From the NCBI GenBank assembly GCA_000155435.1, contig DS990265.1:61945-125944 (forward strand): a stretch of 64,000 nt of DNA, read 5' to 3'. The stretch is from Clostridiales bacterium 1_7_47FAA (GTDB lineage Bacteria > Bacillota > Clostridia > Lachnospirales > Lachnospiraceae). Below, piece after piece: positions 36,161 through 45,568 of the stretch; position 1 is the first letter of the stretch, and each line of letters starts with the position of its first letter. Made by a program: the position numbers and the translations under genes. A model generated the notes under the pieces. That model did not search any database and had not been told where the DNA came from. It saw only the letters and a program-made list of their open reading frames with translations.

Positions 36161-37101
36161 AGAATCAATTGAACAAAATGGATCCCAAGGCTTTTTTTAG
36201 CAAATTCGGCATTGTCCTTGTAATGATTGTCCTCACCGTCATCTTTACATCCATGGAACCTGGTTTTATCTCCACTGCAAATATCATCAATATCATAAGA
36301 CAGGCCTCCATCATGATCATTGTGGCATGCGGTGCAACCTTCGTGATGGTGGCAGGCGGGATTGACGTGTCTGTAGGCGGCGTTGCCTGTCTGACCGGAA
36401 TCATTGTTGCCAAGCTGCTGAGCATCGGCATGCCCGTAGCCCTGGCCCTTTTACTGGGCGCTGGTGTTGGAGGGGTTCTGGGATTGTGCAGCGGTATGAT
36501 GGTATCCCATTTCCATATCGCGCCGATGATAGCTACCCTGGCCATCATGAACCTGGCCAACGGTGCAGCCAACCTGACGACAGGCGGTACGGCTGTCTAT
36601 AACCTTCCGGAAAGCTTCATCATGCTGGGACGGGGATATATTGCCGGAATCATTCCCCTTCAGGTAATCATCATGCTGGGAATAGCGGCAGTCAGTTACA
36701 TCGTATTGTCTAAAACCGCATTCGGAAGGCGGGTTTATGCAATCGGCGGCAATGAAATGGTGGCAGAACTCTCAGGCATCAATGTCCGTAAAAACAAAAT
36801 CATCTACTATATCCTTTCGGGAATCTGTGCCAGTATCGCAGGCATGATTATGACCAGCCGCATGGGAAGCGGACAGCCTTCCATGGGAGCCACATGGAAT
36901 ATGGACAGCATTACTGCAATTGTGATTGGCGGTACTTCCCTCAATGGCGGTTCCGGCTCCATCACGGGCAGTGTGCTGGGAACAATCATGATGGTCATGA
37001 TTACCAACGGCCTTAATATCGTTGGGGTGAACTCCTTCTGGCAGATGGTCATATCAGCCATGATATTGATCATTACAATCATTGTATACAGGAACGATTG
37101 A
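36157..37101 (+). CDS. Sugar ABC importer permease (RbsC type)
   Basis: 314 residues, about eight to ten membrane helices, with AGGIDVSVGGVACLTGI and VIGGTSLNGGSGSITGSVLGT, typical RbsC/AraH landmarks. Start ATG overlaps the ATPase stop (ATGA). Confidence 0.92.
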   Translation: MKNQLNKMDPKAFFSKFGIVLVMIVLTVIFTSMEPGFISTANIINIIRQASIMIIVACGATFVMVAGGIDVSVGGVACLTGIIVAKLLSIGMPVALALLLGAGVGGVLGLCSGMMVSHFHIAPMIATLAIMNLANGAANLTTGGTAVYNLPESFIMLGRGYIAGIIPLQVIIMLGIAAVSYIVLSKTAFGRRVYAIGGNEMVAELSGINVRKNKIIYYILSGICASIAGMIMTSRMGSGQPSMGATWNMDSITAIVIGGTSLNGGSGSITGSVLGTIMMVMITNGLNIVGVNSFWQMVISAMILIITIIVYRND

Positions 37102-37206
37102 TGGATCCTGAAGTTAAAAAGCAATATTGAATCCTTTATATGCCCATGATATACTGAAACAAAGTATGCGGTGACACACGACACATCAGTCAGCAAGGAG
37201 GTATAC

Positions 37207-37908
37207 GTGCGCTTAGAGGAACTTTGGAAGAAATACAGCCCCTATAATCAGTTCAACCTCTCCATACTTCCGGAGGAAATAAAGTCCCAGGGTGTCAGGC
37301 TGACCTATGAGCCTCATTCAGTCATCATCAGCCGGGGTGAATTTCCCAAATACATCTACTTCATTGAATCCGGAACAGCGCTTGGCACCAGGGATTATAA
37401 GGACGGCAATAACTATTATTATTTCCGGATTACCAGCAAGACAGGTTCCGTGGGGCTTTTGGAAGTGCTGGCCCACGAACCTCAGACCATCGCAACCGTG
37501 GTTGCCAGCACCCGGGTCACTGTCCTTCGGATCAGCTCCGCCATTATCTACGAATACCTGATGACCCATCTGGACATGCTCTACAACTGCACCTATATCG
37601 TTGCCCATGACCTGTACCAGCGCTCGGGGAACGATGGTATCCTCTACTATCAAAGGGGCATTGACCGGGTACGCTTCTATCTGGTCCAATACTACATGCT
37701 TCACGCCCCCGAAGGACAGAAAATCCTTGTGGAGCCTGATTACCAGACCATTGCAAGCAATATCGGGGTCAGCGTGCGCACGGTTGTGAGGAGTATCCAG
37801 AAATTAAAGGAATTAGGGGAGATAACATCTGTCAGGAAGAAGATTTATATATCTGAAAAACAGCAGTTGGTCATGTTAGAGGAAATAGAACAGTTGGTTC
37901 AGAGGTAA
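37207..37908 (+). CDS. Crp/Fnr-family regulator
   Basis: 233 residues: an N-terminal cyclic-nucleotide-type sensor barrel (IISRGEFPKYIYFIESG) and a C-terminal winged helix (DYQTIASNIGVSVRTVVRSI). The start is GTG at 37207 preceded by a perfect AAGGAGGT at 37195-37202; an earlier in-frame GTG at 37171 lacks a site. No cysteine ligands for an Fnr cluster. It follows the importer on the same strand after 105 bases and may control it. Confidence 0.86.
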   Translation: MRLEELWKKYSPYNQFNLSILPEEIKSQGVRLTYEPHSVIISRGEFPKYIYFIESGTALGTRDYKDGNNYYYFRITSKTGSVGLLEVLAHEPQTIATVVASTRVTVLRISSAIIYEYLMTHLDMLYNCTYIVAHDLYQRSGNDGILYYQRGIDRVRFYLVQYYMLHAPEGQKILVEPDYQTIASNIGVSVRTVVRSIQKLKELGEITSVRKKIYISEKQQLVMLEEIEQLVQR

Positions 37909-37926
37909 GGGCATGTCTGTATAACG

Positions 37927-38183
37927 GGACAGAAACGGCTTCTTAGATTCCCGCCTTTCAATGAGACAGAAGCAGCTCTTGCGATACCCGCCTTCAATAA
38001 GACAGAAGCAGCTCTTATGATACCCGCCTTTCAATAAGACAGAAGCAGCTCTTATGATACCCGCCTTTCAATAAGACAGAAGCAGCTCTTATGATACCCG
38101 CCTTTCAATAAGACAGAAGCAGTTCTTGCGATACCCGCCTTTGAATAAACCAAAAGCAGCTTGCCAAATCCCCGCCTCCAATA
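37927..38183 (+). repeat. Seven-copy 37-base tandem repeat
   Basis: Head-to-tail units at 37927, 37964, 38000, 38037, 38074, 38111 and 38148. Units 3, 4 and 5 are identical (starting AGACAGAAGCAGCTCTTATG), unit 2 is one base shorter, the outer units diverge. There are no spacers. The last unit forms the left arm of the terminator at 38154-38207, so the array looks like repeated duplication of the start of that hairpin. It lies between two convergent genes. Confidence 0.92.
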
Positions 38184-38207
38184 TCGGCAGGACCTGGCAA
38201 GCTGCTT
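38154..38207. terminator. Bidirectional terminator between the crp-type gene and yjjW
   Basis: AAGCAGCTTGCCA (38154-38166) pairs perfectly with TGGCAAGCTGCTT (38195-38207). Thymine-rich stretches follow on both strands (CTTGTTT on plus; TTGGTTT on minus). Confidence 0.8.
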
Positions 38208-38212
38208 CTTGT

Positions 38213-39139
38213 TTACGTAACCACGATTTCCTTTATTCCCAGCTCCTTTACCCTCTCCTTCAACTTTTCCATCATCTCATCAGACGGTTCCTTTGTGCTG
38301 GAGAAAGAAGGCCTTACCCCATAATGGCGGAATTTAATCAGTTTATACCTGACCTCGGGATATGGGGCTATCAGGCTGCTTCCCAATTCTATGGTCCGCA
38401 GGTTATCCATAACATCCGGGACCACTACGGTACGGATTTCATAAAGCTTACCCATGGCAGCCATCCGGCGGATGTTTTCAACCGGTATCCCCAGCTCCCT
38501 GCCGGTAAGTTTCATATGGTCTTCCTCACTTCCGGCCTTCAGGTCAATCATGGTTTTATCTGTAACTTCCAGTAAATCCGTCCTGTCCCAAAGAGGTACC
38601 TGCCCATTGGTATCCATATAGGTGGTCCTTCCTGCCGCTTTGACCAGGGTATAGAATTCTTTCAGGAAATCCAGGTACAGGGAGCATTCCCCGCCGGAAG
38701 TGGTGATACCGCTGATGAAAGGGAAATATGCCTTCACTTCATCATAAAGCTGCTCCGGCGTCATGTTCCTGATTTTAGGGGAAGCGTCATAAGCACAGGT
38801 TTTAAGACAGGTATCGCAATTGCAGCATGCCTTATAATCATAGGACACCAAACCGTCCGCCATGGAAAGCGCGCCCGCAGGACATGTTTTTACACATGCC
38901 CCACAGTTCCTGCAAAGGTTGATTGTCTCCGGATTATGGCAGTACAGGCAATTCTGGTTGCAGCCCTGCAGGAACACGGCTGTGCGGTTGCCCGGCCCAT
39001 CCACGCAACTGAAGGGGATGATTTTATTAACCGGGGCTGTCATCGACGTACTGGTTATGGATGCATTAGTTATAGATGCACTGGTTTTAGATGCACGAAT
39101 CACTGCCAGCCCATTATCCGCTGAATCCTTTTCCGTCAT
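38213..39139 (-). CDS. yjjW: Glycyl-radical enzyme activase, YjjW type
   Basis: Radical-SAM enzyme that installs the glycyl radical in YjjI. The SAM cluster is Cys60-x3-Cys64-x2-Cys67 (CNQNCLYC), followed by two ferredoxin clusters (cysteines at 76-86 and 105-115). It also has a long N-terminal extension: residues 17-36 are four five-residue repeats of the type S-(I/K/M)-T-(S/N/A)-A/T, encoded by a 15-base DNA repeat (39048-39107); normal YjjW begins near residue 36. Four-base overlap with yjjI. Confidence 0.9.
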   Translation of the reverse strand: MTEKDSADNGLAVIRASKTSASITNASITSTSMTAPVNKIIPFSCVDGPGNRTAVFLQGCNQNCLYCHNPETINLCRNCGACVKTCPAGALSMADGLVSYDYKACCNCDTCLKTCAYDASPKIRNMTPEQLYDEVKAYFPFISGITTSGGECSLYLDFLKEFYTLVKAAGRTTYMDTNGQVPLWDRTDLLEVTDKTMIDLKAGSEEDHMKLTGRELGIPVENIRRMAAMGKLYEIRTVVVPDVMDNLRTIELGSSLIAPYPEVRYKLIKFRHYGVRPSFSSTKEPSDEMMEKLKERVKELGIKEIVVT

Positions 39140-40635
39140 TTATCCCCACGCACCTTTCTATCCAGCAGATGGAGGTTCTTATCCACGCCGGAACCATTGA
39201 TTGTCGCCTCGTTCAGTGTCATTTCATCCCGGTCGAACTTCTCAATATCAGACTTCTTGACCAGGTATCCTGTTACCCTTACAAGGTCGGAATCGCCGGA
39301 GTAAAAGGACAGGTATCTTGCGCCTGAACGAAAGGCGCCTTTTAAAATGTCCAGTAGATACTGAGGATTGTTCTTAACCGTGTCATCAAAGGGGAACAGC
39401 TCCCCGCAGCCGGCATCACAGCCCTTGTGCATACGGATAAAGTTCATGATCTGGTCCGGCAGTTCAGGCTCTTCGCCAATGGGAATCCTTCCGCCTGGTG
39501 TGGAAACCGTATCCTCCATCACGCCTACCTGTGCGTGAAGACCGTACTTCCCATACTTTGCAGGCCTCCTGTCTATCTCCTGGCGGATCCGTTCCATGAT
39601 TGCCTCGCCTAAGGCATCGGCTTTTTCACCATGTCCAAACCGCTCTTTTTCATCTGTCAGGCCCAGTATCCCGTTGACACACTCGGCCAGCCCTACAAAA
39701 CCGAACATCCCTACCATGTGGTCCCGGTCCTTTTTAATCAGGCCCTCCCTGTACAGGAATGTATTTTCATAATAATGGCAGTAATCCACAATGAATTCAC
39801 AACGGCTGTCAATGGCGTCACATACAGCAGTGACTGCTTCCGGTATCACACGGTTTAACAAGTCTTCCGGATCCGTGGCAAGCCGGGGCAGCTGATCCAT
39901 GTTCAGGCGCACCAGGGTCAGCCCGCATCCGCCGATTGGCAGTGTGTTGTAGCAGCTGACAACTGCATAATCCCCCATGTCCCTTCTGTAAAGCGCGTCA
40001 TTGGCAAAGCTTGGCTTGGATGATACCATGGCTGTCTCAAGAGCCGCCTTCATATAATCATCCGGCGTATCTTCCCGGTACATCAGGGTCATATTGGGGC
40101 AGGGGCGCTGCATTTCCTTTGTAAGCTCAAGGATGATACGGCCCGCCCTGGTATCCTCCGGCCCCAGGTCGGCATGGCAGAATGCGTTGGATATGGTGCG
40201 GTCCACATGGGTCAGGAGGAACCGTATGGCCTTCCTGGCCTCGTCCTCATCCTTCACGAAGGGTTCCAGCAGGCGGTCCAGGCACCCGATGTAAACCGCC
40301 AGCCCGCCGTCCGCCGGAATATTGTGATACAGGCAGAGCAGGTTGCCCACCGCGTCCCAGATATCCTTTGGCGGTTCCAGCATCAGGAACTCGCTTCCCT
40401 GCTTCAGGAACCGTTCATAATCCGGCAGGCAATACCTTGTGCGGTAAGGGGTCTTACCCTCAAACATATCCATCATGGCGCCGTTTTCAAAATACTTCCT
40501 GGATAATTCCGTATAGTTGACCAGCTCAATGGAATTCTCTGCAATCTTCGCCATATCCTTGAGACGCTGGTTAAATGTTACTTTTGGGTTTGTGATTGTA
40601 TGGATAATATCCTGTGTCATGTCATTTGTTGGCAT
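39136..40635 (-). CDS. yjjI: Glycyl-radical enzyme, YjjI family
   Basis: 499 residues, shorter than pyruvate formate-lyase. The glycyl-radical site is RVTGY, with Gly456, 43 residues from the end; a probable thiyl Cys is in VVSCYNTLPIGG. Substrate is unknown for this family. In Escherichia coli yjjI-yjjW lie near the deo nucleoside genes; here they end a nucleoside transport operon. Both the activase and the enzyme are oxygen-sensitive, fitting an anaerobe. Confidence 0.92.
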   Translation of the reverse strand: MPTNDMTQDIIHTITNPKVTFNQRLKDMAKIAENSIELVNYTELSRKYFENGAMMDMFEGKTPYRTRYCLPDYERFLKQGSEFLMLEPPKDIWDAVGNLLCLYHNIPADGGLAVYIGCLDRLLEPFVKDEDEARKAIRFLLTHVDRTISNAFCHADLGPEDTRAGRIILELTKEMQRPCPNMTLMYREDTPDDYMKAALETAMVSSKPSFANDALYRRDMGDYAVVSCYNTLPIGGCGLTLVRLNMDQLPRLATDPEDLLNRVIPEAVTAVCDAIDSRCEFIVDYCHYYENTFLYREGLIKKDRDHMVGMFGFVGLAECVNGILGLTDEKERFGHGEKADALGEAIMERIRQEIDRRPAKYGKYGLHAQVGVMEDTVSTPGGRIPIGEEPELPDQIMNFIRMHKGCDAGCGELFPFDDTVKNNPQYLLDILKGAFRSGARYLSFYSGDSDLVRVTGYLVKKSDIEKFDRDEMTLNEATINGSGVDKNLHLLDRKVRGDK

Positions 40636-40723
40636 ACGCGTACCTCCCTGTACTTACTATATCATATTTCTAGTCTGCATTTCCATCTATCATACATCTC
40701 CAACCGCCGCACATTTCCCCCAA

Positions 40724-41641
40724 TCATGCATTCCTCGCCCTTCTATAGGCCCTGATGGAGAAAATGGCGAGTCCGGCCAGGGTTGCGCAGTAGGGAATTG
40801 TCTTTACAAGGTCCGAGGGCCAGCCCAGGGTTGCCACTGCGTTGGACAGGGCGTCTGTCACACCGAACAGCAGGGATGTGGCGGCGGTCCCGATGGCGCC
40901 CCTCTGCCCCATTGCCTCGGCCGCAAGTGCAATCCAGCCACGGCCGCTTACCATGTCCCTGGAGAACCAGGACACATATCCCATGGACATGAAGGCCCCG
41001 CCCAGTCCGCTCATGACGCCGCTGATGATCAGGGCAATAGCCTGGGTCCTGGCCACACTGATTCCCACGGAATCAGCCGCTTCCTTTTTCTCACCAACCG
41101 CCCTGATGTGATATCCCAAGGCCGTCCTCTTTAACAGATAGAAGGTAAATACAACTGCCAGGATGGACAGGTAAGTCAGGATGTTATGCCCGGAGACGGC
41201 AGGCCCCAGCACCGGGATATCCTCGATGAACGGGATATTGATGTTTGGAAGCACCTTGCTGTCCAGGGAAACGCTGGTCCCCTTGTCATGGGCCGCCAGA
41301 TACAAAAAGAAAATGGTCCCTCCGCTGGCAAGGCTGTTGATGGCAATTCCGCCCAGGATGATGTTGGTCTTATAATACAGGGTGAAGAAGGCCAGCACGC
41401 TGGCTGCCAGCACTGCTGTCAGGATGGCAAATGCCAGCCCGGCCCATGCGCTCCCAAAGAGGTAACTGAAAAACATGCCTGCAAAGGCCGCCATCAGCAT
41501 CATTCCTTCCAGGGCAATATTGGGCACCCCGGCCACATCGGAGACAACCGCCCCCATGGATGCAAACAGAAGAGGCGTGGTCACCCGGAGGATGGAGTAG
41601 AAAAAGTCACTGGTAAATATCAAATCTGTCAATGCCTTCAT
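40724..41641 (-). CDS. Nucleoside ABC importer permease (NupQ/YufQ type)
   Basis: 305 residues, multiple helices, with GAVVSDVAGVPNIALEGMM and the conserved GVTDALSNAVATLGWP end region of BMP-dependent systems. Start overlaps the other permease stop by four bases. Confidence 0.9.
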   Translation of the reverse strand: MKALTDLIFTSDFFYSILRVTTPLLFASMGAVVSDVAGVPNIALEGMMLMAAFAGMFFSYLFGSAWAGLAFAILTAVLAASVLAFFTLYYKTNIILGGIAINSLASGGTIFFLYLAAHDKGTSVSLDSKVLPNINIPFIEDIPVLGPAVSGHNILTYLSILAVVFTFYLLKRTALGYHIRAVGEKKEAADSVGISVARTQAIALIISGVMSGLGGAFMSMGYVSWFSRDMVSGRGWIALAAEAMGQRGAIGTAATSLLFGVTDALSNAVATLGWPSDLVKTIPYCATLAGLAIFSIRAYRRARNA

Positions 41642-42681
41642 GCCTTGGCCTCCTTCTCTATCCAGTTCTGCCTGTACTTATGCAGGAAACGCTCCGCAGA
41701 AATCAGCAGGATGATGATACTCTGTAATATGGCAATCATTTCCGTGGGAATGTCCGATGAACGGTTCACCAGGTCTGCGCCAATCCTCAGGTAGCTTACA
41801 AAAAAGGCTGCCCCGATTACGCCTATGGGATGGTTACCCGCCAGCATGGCTATCATGGCGCCGTCAAAACCGTATCCGGGCAGCGCGGTCCACTCAAACC
41901 TCTTATGCATGCCGATACACTCAATCAGGCCTCCGGCGCCTGCCACAGCCCCCGCCACCACATGCACGATGATGATGACCCTTGTCACGTTGATGCCGGA
42001 ATAGCTGGCAAACCTGGCATTGTTGCCCGTCATCCTGATTTCATATCCCCATTTGCTTTTGAACATGAATATGTATACAAGCACCGCACATGCCAGCGCA
42101 ATCAGGAATCCCACATGGATCCTGGTGCCGGGTACCAGGTTGGCAAGGAGTGCATTTTTCCTGTATTTATATGATACCAGGGACGCGACCTTGGGGTCCC
42201 GCATCATATTGTTCAGCAGATAAAGGCCGACCCCCAGCAGGATGTTGTTCATCATCAGGGACGTTACCATCTCATTGGCCCCATACTTTGCCTTCAGGAC
42301 GCCGGGTACCAGCATGATGACCATTCCGGTCACGGCTCCCACCGCGATACAGACAGCCGGGAATATGACGGGAGGCATCTTAAGCCATATGGCCAGGATG
42401 GAACCGGTGATGCCTGAGATGAAGAAAATGCCTTCGCCGCCAAGGTTGAACAAGCTGGCCCTGAACATCAGGGCCATGGAAAGCCCGGAAAAAATCAGGG
42501 GCACTGCGGTTTCCACAATATTGCCCAGATAACGTTTGGAGGACAGCGGGGCCAGAAGGAATATGCGGATGGACTCCACTGGCTGGTCGCTGACCAGAAG
42601 GATGATGATAAATGCCACAGCTATGGCAACCCCCATGGAAACCACGGTTCTTATGATGTTAAATGACTGCTCCCTGCTCAT
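41638..42681 (-). CDS. Nucleoside ABC importer permease (NupP/YufP type)
   Basis: 347 residues, about nine helices; VPLIFSGLSMALMFRASLFNLGGEG is the family signature region (shown in part). Paired with the following permease; four-base overlap with the ATPase gene. Transports nucleosides with the BMP lipoprotein and the double-domain ATPase. Confidence 0.9.
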   Translation of the reverse strand: MSREQSFNIIRTVVSMGVAIAVAFIIILLVSDQPVESIRIFLLAPLSSKRYLGNIVETAVPLIFSGLSMALMFRASLFNLGGEGIFFISGITGSILAIWLKMPPVIFPAVCIAVGAVTGMVIMLVPGVLKAKYGANEMVTSLMMNNILLGVGLYLLNNMMRDPKVASLVSYKYRKNALLANLVPGTRIHVGFLIALACAVLVYIFMFKSKWGYEIRMTGNNARFASYSGINVTRVIIIVHVVAGAVAGAGGLIECIGMHKRFEWTALPGYGFDGAMIAMLAGNHPIGVIGAAFFVSYLRIGADLVNRSSDIPTEMIAILQSIIILLISAERFLHKYRQNWIEKEAKA

Positions 42682-44228
42682 CCCCTGGCCCTCCTTATCT
42701 GTTCCTCACTGTGCCGTTCAAGCCCCAGCATATAAAGCCCCAGCTTTTCCTCATTCAGTCCCTCGGTATCATCAAAATAAGCCACGATTTCCCCTTCATA
42801 CATGACCGCAATCACGTCAGACAGTTTCAGGGCCTCACTTAAATCAGCGGATATGAGAAGGACCGCGCACCCATTGTCCCTTAATTCCATGATTTTCTTG
42901 TGGATGATATGGGCTGCCCCGATGTCCACGCCTCTGGTGGGCTGTTCCGCAATCAGGACTTCAGGCTCATGGCTGCATTCCCTGGCAACCACCACCTTCT
43001 GCATGTTTCCGCCGGAAAGCATCCCCACATTCTGGCTGTTGCCAAAACAGCGTATCTCATAGGAACGGATGTTTTCATCTGCAAATGTATCTATTTTCTT
43101 GTAATCCAGCAGTCCGCCCCTGCAGAATTCCCTGCTGGCGTACCGGTTGGACACCATGTTCTCAGCAATGGATTCCTGGCCCGCGATTCCCTGGTCCATG
43201 CGGTCCTCGGGCACATAACCGAACTGCATACGGCGGATTTCCTGAAGGCTCAGTCCGGCAACGGATTTCCCGTTTAACCGGATATCCCCCTGTTTCAGCG
43301 CCCTCTTTTTTGTCATCAGGTCCACCAGCTCCACCTGTCCGTTGCCCTGGACACCGGCTATGCCGAAAATCATGCCGCCCCTGACCCCGAAGTTTAAATC
43401 TTTAAGGATCTGTATCTTATTCCTGTCCGTGTAGGAGACATGTTCCGCTTCAATCTTAATATCCCCTGCCTTCGGCCGGCTCTTGGCAATGGATGTGTCC
43501 ATCTCGCATCCCATGATCATGCTGGAGATTTCCTTTTCCGTCACATCCTTTGTCTCACAGCAGCCCACGAAGCAGCCCGCCCTCATGACGGTGATGCGGT
43601 CCGATATCCTCTTGATTTCCGGGATTTTGTGGGAAATGAACACAATGGTGTGGCCCTGCTCCTTCAGATGGATCAGCTCCTCAAAAAGCTGGTCTGTCTC
43701 CTGGGGCGCCAGCACGGCCGTAGGTTCGTCCAGAATCAGGATTTCCGCCCCTCTTGCCAGCGCCTTTAATATCTCAATCTTCTGTTTCACACCTACCGGA
43801 AGGGTCCTGGTTACTGCCTCCGCCTCCACTTCCAGGTTATATCTGCTGCTGAGTTCCTTTGTAAAACGGACCGCCTCTTCCTCGCTTACAAACAGCCCTT
43901 TCTTTGGCTCCATGCCAAGAATGATGTTCTGTGCCGCTGTAAAAGATTCCACCAGCATGAAATGCTGGTGGACCATCCCGATTCCATGGGCAATGGCATC
44001 TTTGGAGGATGAGAATCTGACACTCTCCCCCCGCAGGATGATTTCTCCTGAGGACGGCGGTTCCATACCGAACAGAACTTTCATTAAGGTGGATTTTCCT
44101 GCGCCGTTTTCTCCTACCAGCGCATGGATTTCCCCTTTTTTCAGATTGAAGTTTACATCTTTATTGGCAGCAATACCGTTGCCATAGATTTTTGAAATGT
44201 CCTTCATCTCCAAAATATAGTCTTGCAT
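42678..44228 (-). CDS. Nucleoside ABC importer ATPase with two domains (NupO/YufO type)
   Basis: 516 residues. First domain: Walker A GENGAGKSTLMKVL, Q-loop MVHQHFMLV, Walker B LILDEPTAVL. Second domain: GVQGNGQVELVDL and signature LSGGNMQKVVVARE with EQPTRGVD. The FMLVESFTAAQN segment is typical of BMP-linked ATPases. Downstream of an 18-base repeat. Confidence 0.92.
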   Translation of the reverse strand: MQDYILEMKDISKIYGNGIAANKDVNFNLKKGEIHALVGENGAGKSTLMKVLFGMEPPSSGEIILRGESVRFSSSKDAIAHGIGMVHQHFMLVESFTAAQNIILGMEPKKGLFVSEEEAVRFTKELSSRYNLEVEAEAVTRTLPVGVKQKIEILKALARGAEILILDEPTAVLAPQETDQLFEELIHLKEQGHTIVFISHKIPEIKRISDRITVMRAGCFVGCCETKDVTEKEISSMIMGCEMDTSIAKSRPKAGDIKIEAEHVSYTDRNKIQILKDLNFGVRGGMIFGIAGVQGNGQVELVDLMTKKRALKQGDIRLNGKSVAGLSLQEIRRMQFGYVPEDRMDQGIAGQESIAENMVSNRYASREFCRGGLLDYKKIDTFADENIRSYEIRCFGNSQNVGMLSGGNMQKVVVARECSHEPEVLIAEQPTRGVDIGAAHIIHKKIMELRDNGCAVLLISADLSEALKLSDVIAVMYEGEIVAYFDDTEGLNEEKLGLYMLGLERHSEEQIRRARG

Positions 44229-44242
44229 CCGTATACCTCCGG

Positions 44243-44314
44243 CCTGTTATGGGCGTACTGCCTGTTATAGGCGCACCGCCTGTTATGGGCGCACTGCCTG
44301 CTATGGGCGTACTG
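44243..44314. repeat. Four-copy 18-base tandem repeat over a stop codon
   Basis: Units CCTGTTATGGGCGTACTG (44243), CCTGTTATAGGCGCACCG (44261), CCTGTTATGGGCGCACTG (44279) and CCTGCTATGGGCGTACTG (44297). Read on the minus strand, each encodes AVRP plus a stop; the unit at 44297-44314 holds the real C-terminus (EIREAVRP) of the BMP lipoprotein gene. Copies beyond are untranslated. Confidence 0.9.
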
Positions 44315-45494
44315 CCTCTCGGATTTCATTTACCTTGTCTGTGGTGATGCCTGTGGTGGGGGTCATCTCCACTTCCCCTGCCACTACCTTCATCTTCAGC
44401 TCCTCAACCTGTTTCCTGTCCTTTTCGTCAAGAAGCTTTTCATAGAATTCATTTTCCGCAATCCCCACTGCGTCCTCTGCAATACCAAATACTTCCCTGG
44501 TGCCGTAAGGTATCTCACCCTTCATGGCCCGGTCCACTGCCTTGACGGCATTTTCAGGAATGTTCTTGATGGCTGAGGTGATTACCACATTCGCCATCTC
44601 CGGTTTGGAATCCTTTAAGGCTTCTGCCTGGTCAGAGTCAACTCCGATAACAAACTTGCCCTGGGACACTGCCGCATCAATCACGCCAAGACCGGACTGG
44701 CCGGCTGCCGCAAAGATAACGGATAAACCGGAGTTATAGAGGAGGAGGGCATTTTCCTTACCCTTGGCAGTGTCGGTAAAGCTGCCCACATAGGAGGTTG
44801 CCACCTTGATATCAGGATTCACTGCCTGGGCGCCTTCAATATATCCAACCAGGAACTCATTGATTCCCGGAATATCCATTCCGCCCACGAATCCAATCTT
44901 GTCCTCGCCCAGTTCAGCGGCCTTCAGTGCTCCGGCTGCCCCGGCCAGGAAACTCATCTCATTGTTCTTTGTTCCCATGATATAAACATTGGCAGGAGGC
45001 TCCGCCATCTCGTCATCCAGGTTGATGAACTTCTGGTCCGGATATTCCTCCGCCACCTGTACCAGCGCATCGTCGTTATTGCTGGAGATGGTAAGGATCA
45101 GGTCGTATCCTTTTTCACACATATCCACAAGAGCCGGATAATATTTGGAAGTATCCACACCCGCCTCAACGTAATCCACATCCACACCCAGCTGCTCCTT
45201 GATTGGTTCGATGGAACGGAAGGACGCATCAAAGAAGGATTTATCGCCCAGGTTGCCGGGAATCATCAGCCCCACTTTAAAGTCCTGGGGGGATACGGTT
45301 TCACCCATGCCGCTGTTTTCCGTTTCCTGGTCCGCGGCTTCCCCGCCCCCAGCCTTAGCGGTGTCCCCGGATTCCGCCTCCATGCTCTCTGTCTTTACGG
45401 TTGTCTCTTCGTCCTCAGGTTCCGGCGCCCCACACCCGGTTAACAGACTGGCCGCCATACACACCGCAAGGAATCCTGCTGTCAGTTTCTTCAT
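44301..45494 (-). CDS. BMP-family nucleoside-binding lipoprotein
   Basis: 397 residues. Lipobox LTGC at residue 20, an acidic Glu/Thr/Ser linker, then the Bmp/PnrA fold: FKVGLMIPGNLGDKSFFDAS, GYDLILTISSNNDDALVQVA and VGGMDIPGINEFLVGYIEG. Start at 45494 after GGAGG. Captures purine or pyrimidine nucleosides. First transport gene after the nucleoside hydrolase. Confidence 0.92.
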   Translation of the reverse strand: MKKLTAGFLAVCMAASLLTGCGAPEPEDEETTVKTESMEAESGDTAKAGGGEAADQETENSGMGETVSPQDFKVGLMIPGNLGDKSFFDASFRSIEPIKEQLGVDVDYVEAGVDTSKYYPALVDMCEKGYDLILTISSNNDDALVQVAEEYPDQKFINLDDEMAEPPANVYIMGTKNNEMSFLAGAAGALKAAELGEDKIGFVGGMDIPGINEFLVGYIEGAQAVNPDIKVATSYVGSFTDTAKGKENALLLYNSGLSVIFAAAGQSGLGVIDAAVSQGKFVIGVDSDQAEALKDSKPEMANVVITSAIKNIPENAVKAVDRAMKGEIPYGTREVFGIAEDAVGIAENEFYEKLLDEKDRKQVEELKMKVVAGEVEMTPTTGITTDKVNEIREAVRP

Positions 45495-45568
45495 AAATAA
45501 AATCCTCCATTCGTTCATTCATTTTTTATCACAAGCCATATCGGCTGTAAATATCCCATAAAACCATA

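Noticed and set aside
37927..38183. CRISPR array
   Set aside because: The 37-base units are contiguous without unique spacers, and no cas genes are near.
44243..44314. Intrinsic terminator between BMP gene and ATPase
   Set aside because: The units are direct, not inverted, repeats and do not form a stable hairpin with a T-run.
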